From: Alphaproteobacteria bacterium UBA7314
GTDB taxonomy: Bacteria; Pseudomonadota; Alphaproteobacteria; MPNO01; UBA830
Assembly: GCA_002471575.1 (NCBI GenBank)
Contig: DKQG01000034.1
Location: 234,491-263,570, forward strand
Direction of reading: 5' to 3'
Length of the DNA: 29,080 bases
Shown here: one piece after another, positions 23,040-29,080 of the stretch
How the letters are laid out: each line of letters starts with the position of its first letter
Position numbering within the stretch: the stretch's first letter is position 1
Notes under the pieces: generated by a model
The model's input: only the letters and a program-made list of their open reading frames with translations
What the model was told of the DNA's origin: nothing
Databases searched by the model: none
Made by a program: the position numbers and the translations under genes

Positions 23040-24680
23040 TTATCCAAACACGCCGTGGACGTACCAATTTGGTTGGGTGCCGGGGCTGTAGATACCGTCC
23101 CGATAGACCCAGAAACGGCGGCCCTGGCAGTCCTCAACGCGGTAGTAATCGCGAATATTATCCTGTACGGCCCCGCCGGATGCGGCGTTAGTTTCTTCCT
23201 TTTCCGGTTCCGTTTCCAAAAGACCGAGTCCGTCGTTCCACCATTCGGAGGCGATCCGTTCGGGGCCGTCGGCATGTTCGATACGAAACACCTGCTTGCG
23301 CCAGCGGAACATGACGGGAGGGTCGTCCGGCACCGGCGCCACGGCCTCCACCTCTTCCGGCCGGTGAAGGAGCCGAAGGGGACGGGGGCGGCGAAGCGGC
23401 TGGTTTTTAGGGAGGAAGCCGGATCGCCAAGGGGCGGTTGGTGCCGGACGGGGGCGCGCGGTGACGGGGGTTGCCGAAATCGCGCGTTCGGGAATGTGGC
23501 TTTCTTGCAGGGTCAGTTGCACGACGTTTTCGCTGCCAAGCCGGTTGCTCAGACGGTCGGCCAACTCGGCGACCCCGGTGTTATGATTTTCGTCGCGCCG
23601 GTCGAGAGCGGCCTGTGCCGGTGAGAGTTTCTCGTTTGTGGTGGCGGTCAGCGTGATGGCATCGATGCCGAATGCAGCAGTGATCCTGTCGAGTTTGGAG
23701 GTAAACAGCCGGGCAAGATGACCGGCGTTGCGGCTGGCCTGACTGGTGCCTGCCTCAAGCCGGTCGACCACGCCATCCGGGTGATAAAAGGTCAGCGTAA
23801 GCCGGCGGGCGCCGAGACCGTCGTTTTCGAGCATGGAGGCAAGATCGTGGGCAAGGTTGCGTACCGCGTCGGCAATGTCTTCCGATCTTCCGACCGGTTC
23901 CGCAAAACTGATGCGTGCATGCCAAGGGCTGGCTGGCGCAAGCGGAGATATCGGTTCGGGCCGATCGCCGAAAGCCTGATCCAGACGACCGGCGACGTCG
24001 CTGCCAAAACGATCTGCAAGGGCAGCACGCGGGATCGGCATAAGGTCGCCGATCCGGCGCAGGCCGACAGTCTGAAGACCGGAGATGGTATCGTGCTCCA
24101 GCCGAAGTCCGGCGACAGGAAACATTGCAAGAACGTCCTGTGCCTGTCCTTTGCGAACGGAGGTCCAACGGCGGCGCTTATAGCGGGTGTGACGGGCGGC
24201 TGCCCAGGCTGCCCCCGGGGTGTCGGCAATGGCGGCATAAGCAGTGAATCCGAGGCCGTCGAGGCGGCCGATGATATCGCGCATCAGGGCTTCTTCGCCG
24301 CCGAACAGGTGGGCGCAACCGGTAACGTCTAACCAGATCGATCCGCCGCCGGCAAAAGCGGCACCGGATCCTTCTTCGTCCGGCGCCGTCCAGGGCGTGT
24401 AGCGGCCGCACCAGTCGGCAAGACGGGATAGAGATTTCGTCTCCGCCGGTATGTCGGCTTCGCTGGTCTTCAGGTCGGGCAGGATCGCAAAGGCATCGGC
24501 AAGCGTCATACCGGCACGAATACCGGCCTGTTCGGCGGTGTGATTGACGGCATGCAGAAGCAGCTGTCCACCGGTTTCGTGAATCATCCCGAGCGGGCTA
24601 TCCAGCCAATCTTGCCGCAACCTGCACAGGCGGTCGGTTGCGAATTTCGGCAGCCACAGAGAGATCACCCGTTTCATCAT
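23040..24680 (-). CDS. imuB: ImuB, inactive Y-family polymerase-like mutasome hub
   Basis: The 546-residue protein opens with MMKRVISLWLPKFATDRLCR, the ImuB form of the Y-family N-terminus. The catalytic acidic residues of active Pol IV/V (the DxD and SxDE sites) are not seen, as expected for ImuB, which serves as a scaffold linking ImuA, DnaE2 and the beta clamp. Further recognisable pieces are GGGSIWLDVTGCAHLFGGEEAL (residues 111-132), then an HhH region and a little-finger-like C-terminal half rich in Pro. The first codons overlap imuA by 83 bp in another frame, a common arrangement. It is SOS-inducible with imuA. Confidence 0.93.
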   Translation of the reverse strand: MMKRVISLWLPKFATDRLCRLRQDWLDSPLGMIHETGGQLLLHAVNHTAEQAGIRAGMTLADAFAILPDLKTSEADIPAETKSLSRLADWCGRYTPWTAPDEEGSGAAFAGGGSIWLDVTGCAHLFGGEEALMRDIIGRLDGLGFTAYAAIADTPGAAWAAARHTRYKRRRWTSVRKGQAQDVLAMFPVAGLRLEHDTISGLQTVGLRRIGDLMPIPRAALADRFGSDVAGRLDQAFGDRPEPISPLAPASPWHARISFAEPVGRSEDIADAVRNLAHDLASMLENDGLGARRLTLTFYHPDGVVDRLEAGTSQASRNAGHLARLFTSKLDRITAAFGIDAITLTATTNEKLSPAQAALDRRDENHNTGVAELADRLSNRLGSENVVQLTLQESHIPERAISATPVTARPRPAPTAPWRSGFLPKNQPLRRPRPLRLLHRPEEVEAVAPVPDDPPVMFRWRKQVFRIEHADGPERIASEWWNDGLGLLETEPEKEETNAASGGAVQDNIRDYYRVEDCQGRRFWVYRDGIYSPGTQPNWYVHGVFG

Positions 24681-25470
24681 TCCACTCCATCATCCAGTTG
24701 GCGGACGTGCCGCCCCGGCAGCGGAACAATTCCGCCTGCCATCGTGCAGCGCCTAGCCCCGGCAGGGCTGGGGGCGTGTTAAGAAAATCATTATTGTGGT
24801 TGGCCCGGGGCTGGTCTTTTTCGCGTGTGACAGCATCCAGTCGCCAGCGGGTTGCAGCGGCGCTGGGCGGTGGTTTGTCGACTTTCGAACGCAGCGACAG
24901 GGCGGTGACGCCGGTTTCTTCCGCGGCGAGTTGCAGCCGTCGGCTGGCGGTGAGCGATATGTCGTCCAGTTCGCCAACCACGGCGGCAACCTGGCCACAG
25001 CGCAGACCTTCTTCCATTGCCCACAGGGCGTCGTTATCACGCCGGACACGTACCAGGATCAGCCGTGCCGGGTCGATACCGAACTGCAGCAGCGCCGGGC
25101 CGTAGAGGGCGCCGGCGTCCAGCGTCCACGGACGTTCGCACCACAGGACCGAAGCGTTCTCCGCATCTTTTGCCAACCGTCCTGCCAGCAGTGCGCAAAA
25201 AGCGGTTGCGATACCGGAATCGGCAGCGAAAACTTCATGCAGAGCGCCCCGTGCCAAACCGCCACCGGGCAGGCGATCGTCAATTTCGTCTATACCGAAC
25301 GGCAACACTTGGCGATTTGCTTCCGCCAGGGTGCCGTCAAACCCTTCAAGCCGTTGAATATGTGCCTTTAGCCGTTTTAGGTTTGCTGGAGTCCGCCTGT
25401 TTCCCCGTTTCTGAGGGGGAAGGGAGCGGTTCCTGGCACTTCCGGAAGGCCTCGGCATAGTCTGTTCCAT
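24598..25470 (-). CDS. imuA: ImuA, SOS mutagenesis RecA/SulA-like protein
   Basis: The 290-residue protein resembles ImuA, a RecA-fold protein without a clear Walker A motif. Typical elements are LPFGIDEIDDRLPGGGLARGALHEV (residues 56-80) and SVLWCERPW. It acts with ImuB and DnaE2 in damage-induced mutagenesis. ATG 25470 has no visible ribosome binding site; ATG 25458 four codons later has a weak GGAAC and could be the true start. The SOS box ends only 11 bp upstream of 25470, so the promoter must overlap it. The gene heads the imuA-imuB-dnaE2 operon. Confidence 0.9.
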   Translation of the reverse strand: MEQTMPRPSGSARNRSLPPQKRGNRRTPANLKRLKAHIQRLEGFDGTLAEANRQVLPFGIDEIDDRLPGGGLARGALHEVFAADSGIATAFCALLAGRLAKDAENASVLWCERPWTLDAGALYGPALLQFGIDPARLILVRVRRDNDALWAMEEGLRCGQVAAVVGELDDISLTASRRLQLAAEETGVTALSLRSKVDKPPPSAAATRWRLDAVTREKDQPRANHNNDFLNTPPALPGLGAARWQAELFRCRGGTSANWMMEWNDETGDLSVAAEIRNRPPVQVAARLAG

Positions 25471-25481
25471 TGTTGGTATGA

Positions 25482-25504
25482 GAACAAATGTTCTTATTTT
25501 GTTC
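25482..25504 (-). promoter_or_regulatory. LexA/SOS box of the alphaproteobacterial type, doubled
   Basis: GTTC (25490-25493), seven bases, then GTTC (25501-25504) is the alphaproteobacterial LexA consensus GTTC-N7-GTTC. A GAAC at 25482-25485 also forms a GAACAAATGTTC palindrome with the first GTTC, resembling the LexA box of other bacteria. It lies 11 bp before imuA and predicts LexA repression and damage induction of the mutasome operon. The sodium channel gene starts 126 bp away on the other strand and may not be affected. Confidence 0.85.
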
Positions 25505-25630
25505 TAAATAGGAATGGGAACATGGTCAAGTACGATTTTGACCCTTGCCGGATAGGCTTATACTTCCGATATCGATTGTCATCCCACACATGTTTCCGAT
25601 AAATAACGCCTCTACTCAGGGAGAATTCTT

Positions 25631-26476
25631 GTGACGTCGACCGGTTCCGCCACATCGCCAACAATTCGACAACGTGTCCGCAGACTAGTCGATCATTCGA
25701 TTTCCCAAAAAGTGGTGATGACCCTCATCGTGATCAACGCGATCACGCTGGGCTTTGAAACGTCGGTGACCATCATGGGGCATATTGGCCCGGTGCTGCT
25801 GATGTTCGATAAAGTCGTCATAGCGATTTTCTGCGTTGAGATCATTCTGCGCATTTATGCTCACGGCCCAGCGTTTTTCCGCGACCCTTGGGGAGTCTTC
25901 GACTTCATCGTCGTTGCGATTACCCTGACGCCATCCAATGATTCGCTTTCGGTTTTGCGGTCTTTGCGCGTGCTGCGGGTATTGAGGCTGGTCTCCGCAG
26001 TACCGCGCTTGCGGCGGATCGTTGCGGCCCTGCTGCATGCGGTGCCTGGCGTCGCCGCCATCGGTGCGTTGCTGATGCTGGTGTTCTATGTGTTCGCGGT
26101 CATCACCACCAAGCTGTTCGGATCGGCATTCTCGGATTGGTTCGGCACGATCGGCGAATCCATGTTTACGCTGTTCCAGATCATGACGCTGGAAAGCTGG
26201 TCGATGGGAATCGTGCGCCCTGTGATGGAAGCTTATTCGTGGGCCTGGATAGTTTTCGTGGCTTTTATCGTGCTGTCCAGCTTTACGGTTCTCAACCTAT
26301 TCATCGCCATTATCATCGACTCCATGCAGTCGCTTCACGATTCAGAAAAGGAAGAAACCGTTACTGAGATGAGCGATGTCGTGCACAGTGAACATCTTGA
26401 CCGCGCCGCGGAGTTTCAGGAACTGAAACGCGAAATGCAGGAGATTAAGGATCTGCTCCGGGAAAAGGGAAGCTGA
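25631..26476 (+). CDS. BacNav-type voltage-gated sodium channel (ion transporter)
   Basis: The 281-residue protein is a single-domain six-helix channel that assembles as a tetramer in the inner membrane. S1 lies near 27-45, S2 57-75 and S3 87-100. S4 has Arg110, Arg113, Arg116 and Arg119 at the every-third-residue spacing of a voltage sensor. The pore carries TLESWSM (186-192), the sodium-selective filter of NavAb. S6 (206-230) is followed by a neck with EEETVTEMSD-like acidic residues and a C-terminal coiled coil (EFQELKREMQEIKDLL). The GTG start at 25631 has an AGGGAG site upstream. Such channels affect motility, chemotaxis and pH behaviour in marine and alkaliphilic bacteria. Confidence 0.93.
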   Translation: MTSTGSATSPTIRQRVRRLVDHSISQKVVMTLIVINAITLGFETSVTIMGHIGPVLLMFDKVVIAIFCVEIILRIYAHGPAFFRDPWGVFDFIVVAITLTPSNDSLSVLRSLRVLRVLRLVSAVPRLRRIVAALLHAVPGVAAIGALLMLVFYVFAVITTKLFGSAFSDWFGTIGESMFTLFQIMTLESWSMGIVRPVMEAYSWAWIVFVAFIVLSSFTVLNLFIAIIIDSMQSLHDSEKEETVTEMSDVVHSEHLDRAAEFQELKREMQEIKDLLREKGS

Positions 26477-26482
26477 TCGTCG

Positions 26483-27250
26483 CTAGTCGAAGAACGACTT
26501 AAGGCCTTCGTAAAGCAAACGGGCGCCGAGGACGAACAGGATCGTGTAGCTGGCGCGCATGAACCATTTCTGTGGGATCAGGTGGTTGAACTTAATTCCG
26601 ATGAACATGCCGATCGGCGCCAAGGGAAGCAGGATAAGAGAGATTGACAGGTTCGGAATTGTGAAAAGTCCCAGCCACCAATAGGGTAGGATTTTCGCAT
26701 AATTTACCATGAAGAACAAAACGACGATCGTTCCGACATGGACCCGCTTGTCGAGCTTCTGGGGCAGCAGGTACATCGCGACCGGCGGCAGCCCAGCATG
26801 AATTACAAAGCTCGTAAAACCGGAAATCGTACCCAGCACGTATCCGACCGGATCCGAAAATGTTCGCGCAGCCGCTTTTTCTCCGCCGGCCCGAAAGAAA
26901 TCGATGAAAAAGGCGACGGCGATAACGCCTACCATCAGTCGAATGAGTTGATCGTCCATCCATTTGAACGTCAGCATGCCGATAACGGTGCCGATCAGGC
27001 ACCCGATTCCCAGAACCTTCATGCTCGAACGGTGCCAGTCCTTGCGATATGCCCAGAAACCCATCAGGTCCATCACGCACAGGATCGGCAACATTACGGC
27101 AACCGCCTGGATCGGCGACGACACCTGCGCGAGCGCCAGAACGCCGACGAATCCGACGCCGCCCCCGAACCCGCCTTTCGACAGGCCGGCAAGCAATACG
27201 GCGCCGATGGCGAACGATGCGAATAATGGATCTGCCAGCAATTGATTCAT
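26483..27250 (-). CDS. TauE/SafE family permease (third in the window)
   Basis: The 255-residue membrane protein has about eight hydrophobic helices and the TauE/SafE pattern, with GAVLLAGLSKGGFGGGVGFVG (residues 17-37) and the mid-protein GTISGFTSFVIHAGLPP. It is closer to the KGGFGGG subgroup than the tandem pair at 16510-18015, so its substrate may differ. It is convergent with the channel gene (stop six bases away) and follows the DUF62 gene on the same strand by about 70 bp. Sulfite or organosulfonate export is the family's usual role; nothing nearby confirms it. Confidence 0.85.
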   Translation of the reverse strand: MNQLLADPLFASFAIGAVLLAGLSKGGFGGGVGFVGVLALAQVSSPIQAVAVMLPILCVMDLMGFWAYRKDWHRSSMKVLGIGCLIGTVIGMLTFKWMDDQLIRLMVGVIAVAFFIDFFRAGGEKAAARTFSDPVGYVLGTISGFTSFVIHAGLPPVAMYLLPQKLDKRVHVGTIVVLFFMVNYAKILPYWWLGLFTIPNLSISLILLPLAPIGMFIGIKFNHLIPQKWFMRASYTILFVLGARLLYEGLKSFFD

Positions 27251-27319
27251 GCGGCAATCATCCGGACGAGCGTTTCAGGTAGAGCGAAGTCGAGATCGAA
27301 AACGGGGCGATGTCCGGTC

Positions 27320-28051
27320 TCAGGGGGAGTCGATGGAAAATCTGCTGCCGACATCGATGCCGAGGGCTGTTTTCGCGTCGCCCTGATTGACGGCAAATTC
27401 AACAAGACCTGATGAATTTTCGTACCAGAACGCGACACCTTCAGGCAGGTCTGAAAACGTTCGTGCTCGCTCTAGTCTCTTGTCGTTCACAACCATCTCT
27501 GCGTCAATTGGTATGTTTTTGGCTCGAACGCCTGTCATCGCGTTACCGAAATTGTCCAGATAGATGATTTCTTCCAGCTCGTCGGGCCAGTGGGGACGTC
27601 GCGCTTCGTCGACGGGACGAGATTCTGACTGTACTTCTTTGCCTTTTGCCAGGTGGGCGGCGACCGGGGCAAACAGGTCGCGCCCATGAAAACTCGCCGA
27701 CAGGTTTTCCGGTTCCCAGATTATTCTACGAAACGACGTGTTGTTAGCGCGACGCAATAGGATTTCAAACAATCCGTTGTCCGGTCCCACGAATCGGCGA
27801 CCATCTGCTTCGACCACGGCGGGCGCCCTGCTGCCGCCGACACCTGGATCGACGACGCAAAGAAAAACCACATCGGTCGGAAAAACGTCAATCAGCGAGG
27901 CTAGCAGGTAAGAGGAGGCTCGCGCTTGGAACATTGGCGCGTCGTGGAGCAAATCGATGACAGGAACTTCCGGCGCTTCCCGCATCAAGACGGCTTTCAC
28001 TTGGCCAACATAAGGCCCGACTTCGCCGAAATCTGTGAACAGAGCTATCAT
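27320..28051 (-). CDS. SAM hydroxide adenosyltransferase (DUF62 family)
   Basis: The 243-residue protein belongs to the DUF62 / SAM-dependent chlorinase-fluorinase superfamily. It has the N-terminal FTDFG (residues 5-9), VVDPGVGGSR (66-75), PDNG (90-93) and FHGRD (121-125). Asp68, Arg75 and His122 match the water-activating Asp-Arg-His triad of SAM hydrolases, so it probably splits S-adenosylmethionine into adenosine and methionine rather than halogenating it. The frame extends to 28108, but ATG 28051 begins at the conserved start, although it lacks a strong ribosome binding site. It sits upstream of the TauE/SafE gene in the same direction. Confidence 0.85.
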   Translation of the reverse strand: MIALFTDFGEVGPYVGQVKAVLMREAPEVPVIDLLHDAPMFQARASSYLLASLIDVFPTDVVFLCVVDPGVGGSRAPAVVEADGRRFVGPDNGLFEILLRRANNTSFRRIIWEPENLSASFHGRDLFAPVAAHLAKGKEVQSESRPVDEARRPHWPDELEEIIYLDNFGNAMTGVRAKNIPIDAEMVVNDKRLERARTFSDLPEGVAFWYENSSGLVEFAVNQGDAKTALGIDVGSRFSIDSP

Positions 28052-28484
28052 AATAAAGAGTATGCCGCGCCCGGATACTGCACGGCAAGGGATGTGACGG
28101 TTACCCACTTACGACAGCAATATCCGGCTTTTTGCCTTTGCAGATGACGCGATTGCGTCATAGTTTCTTTGCAAGATAAAGCGCGTAGTCCGCGCGGTCG
28201 TATTGACAAGAACATAGCCGCTCATAATTGTCCCATCGGACGGCTTAAGTCCGGCATATTCCCTTACTTTGGAAACCTTACACAGCATGTTTAACGCGGC
28301 TCGCATGGGGCGAATTTTAAATTCCGGCGGTTAACAAGCCCTAAAGAGTCGATTACATGCCTGTTAATTTGATCTGAGGGATTCGCTTGCTGTTAACGAG
28401 CCCGGGCTATATCGTGCACTGCACCATCAATTGCTGCGGCGCAACAGCACCGGGCACAGAGATGCATAGGAGTTTGCAAGCATT
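28052..28484. other. Gene-poor intergenic stretch
   Basis: No convincing gene lies here. A 65-codon minus-strand ORF at 28109-28306 lacks a ribosome binding site and family resemblance. Notable DNA features are an inverted repeat at 28144-28161 and four GTTAA-type words (28289, 28330, 28363 and 28392) near the maoC promoter. One of them, TTAACAAGCCCTAAA at 28331, is close to the CtrA pattern TTAA-N7-TTAA. A TATATC at 28408 may be a -10 element. Confidence 0.5.
28144..28161. repeat. Perfect 7-bp inverted repeat ATGACGC-GATT-GCGTCAT
   Basis: The two 7-bp arms flank GATT in the divergent region between the DUF62 gene and maoC. Its compact, symmetric form fits a dimeric-regulator operator, such as a GntR or FNR-type site, but no regulator is adjacent. 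No T-run follows. Confidence 0.5.
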
Positions 28485-28961
28485 ATGGATCAACAAATAA
28501 CGCCCGCCGCAGTTGTGGCCACGATGGATGAACTGCACGGTTATTATATCGATGATCTCGAAGTCGGCATGACCGACGTATATGTCCGAACCGTCACTGA
28601 AACCGATATCGTTCAGTATTCCCAGATTTCCGGGGACGACAATCCGCTGCACGTAAACGAAGAATTTGCGAAGCAGACGGTCTTCAAAGGCCGTATTGCG
28701 CACGGCATGCTGACCTGCGGGTACATTTCATCCGTCCTTGGCACAAAACTGCCTGGCCCGGGTTGCGCGTATCTCAATCAGAACCTTAACTTCCGAGCCC
28801 CGGTGCGCATCGGCGACACGGTTCAGACCCGTGTTACGATGAAGGCTATCGATCCCGAGACGAACAATGTGACCTGCGAGGCGGTCTGTTCGATCGGCGA
28901 AAAGGTTGTGATTGACGGTACTGCAACGCTCTGGGTACCAAACAAGCGCAAGAAAACCTGA
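28485..28961 (+). CDS. MaoC family dehydratase ((R)-specific enoyl-CoA hydratase-like)
   Basis: The 158-residue hot-dog-fold protein contains the hydratase-2 motif SGDDNPLHVNEEFA (residues 49-62), with the catalytic Asp and His, followed by FKGRIAHGML. It adds water across trans-2-enoyl-CoA double bonds in fatty acid or polyester metabolism. An AGGAG element precedes ATG 28485 at 12 bp. The length is normal for PhaJ-like MaoC proteins. It is followed 69 bp later by the start of ribF, a gene pair familiar from alphaproteobacterial genomes. Confidence 0.9.
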   Translation: MDQQITPAAVVATMDELHGYYIDDLEVGMTDVYVRTVTETDIVQYSQISGDDNPLHVNEEFAKQTVFKGRIAHGMLTCGYISSVLGTKLPGPGCAYLNQNLNFRAPVRIGDTVQTRVTMKAIDPETNNVTCEAVCSIGEKVVIDGTATLWVPNKRKKT

Positions 28962-28991
28962 TTTTCCCGTTACTGTGGGGTAGGGAATGGT

Positions 28992-29020
28992 TTGACTTGC
29001 CCTGCAGCGGTAGTTACGAA
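28992..29020 (+). promoter_or_regulatory. Possible promoter for ribF
   Basis: TTGACT (28992-28997) and TACGAA (29015-29020) are separated by 17 bp. Transcription would start a few bases before the ribF ATG, giving an almost leaderless mRNA; no ribosome binding site is seen, so both observations agree, but the -10 is weak. Confidence 0.25.
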
Positions 29021-29030
29021 GACCGCCGCT

Positions 29031-29080
29031 ATGCGCATATTCAGACATGTTGCCGGGCTTCCAGAGTTCGTGAGGGGTTC
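29031..29080 (+). CDS. ribF: Bifunctional riboflavin kinase/FAD synthetase RibF (partial, N-terminus)
   Basis: Sixteen complete codons are visible before the window ends: MRIFRHVAGLPEFVRG. This is the stereotyped alphaproteobacterial RibF start (MRIFRH-x-x-x-LP), which is followed in homologues by the nucleotidyl-transferase motif GNFDGVHRGH. RibF converts riboflavin to FMN and then FAD in the cytoplasm. The position right after maoC supports the call, but the catalytic domains lie beyond the window. Confidence 0.7.
   Translation, partial: MRIFRHVAGLPEFVRG

Noticed and set aside
22842..23624. A 260-codon plus-strand ORF opposite imuB and the imuB-dnaE2 gap
   Set aside because: It is antisense to imuB, with no recognisable motifs and no ribosome binding site.
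28109..28306. A 65-codon minus-strand ORF upstream of the DUF62 gene
   Set aside because: No ribosome binding site, no family resemblance, and chance length in this composition.
1..29080. CRISPR arrays, tRNA, rRNA or insertion sequences
   Set aside because: No regularly spaced repeats, cloverleaf with conserved TTC loop, ribosomal RNA sequence or transposase reading frame was seen on either strand.

Overview
The window looks like chromosome of an alphaproteobacterium, plausibly a free-living, perhaps marine, Rhodospirillales-type organism. The clues are a direct-repeat SOS box of the alphaproteobacterial type (GTTC-N7-GTTC) before an imuA-imuB-dnaE2 mutasome, a ROSE-like RNA thermometer plus RpoH-type promoter before an Hsp20 gene, the metabolic gene content, and a maoC-ribF pair at the right end. 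The genus is not determinable from sequence reading alone.

Region 1 (1-6368) is a catabolic locus. A minus-strand operon reads TetR regulator, Gfo/Idh/MocA dehydrogenase, DUF993 aldolase-like protein, xylose-isomerase-like TIM barrel, LVIVD-repeat beta-propeller, then a cupin (gentisate-dioxygenase-like) gene that runs off the left edge. It is divergent from a short MetE-C-terminal-like methyltransferase, and a likely TetR operator lies in the shared 101-bp gap. Substrate unknown.

Region 2 (6369-9250) mixes decayed and intact genes: a nonsense-mutated fragment of a SsuB/TauB-type ABC ATPase, a DehI-family dehalogenase-like gene, a frameshifted DUF924 remnant, and an intact LhgO-like FAD-dependent 2-hydroxyacid oxidase.

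Region 3 (9251-14786) is a heat-regulated Hsp20 gene with a strong terminator, then a four-gene operon for a Gld-like ABC export system (ATPase, permease, GldG-like auxiliary protein, DUF4340 protein).

Region 4 (14787-19627) starts with about 670 bp holding no convincing gene. Next come an ornithine-cyclodeaminase-like protein and two tandem TauE/SafE permeases, then a convergent isochorismatase-like hydrolase and a divergent VOC protein. A near-17-bp perfect inverted repeat and a degraded dps (DNA-protecting ferritin) pseudogene follow.

Region 5 (19628-25504) is the minus-strand SOS mutagenesis operon imuA-imuB-dnaE2. A 39-codon ORF with a good ribosome binding site and a FitA-antitoxin-like N-terminus sits between imuB and dnaE2.

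Region 6 (25505-29080) carries a BacNav-type voltage-gated sodium channel, a third TauE/SafE permease, a DUF62 SAM hydrolase, a gene-poor 433-bp stretch, a MaoC dehydratase and the first 16 codons of ribF.

No CRISPR array, rRNA, tRNA or intact insertion sequence was seen. The items most worth a second look are the three pseudogenes, the heat-shock control region, the small ORF in the mutasome operon, the orphan DUF993 operon with its operator, and the DehI-LhgO pairing.
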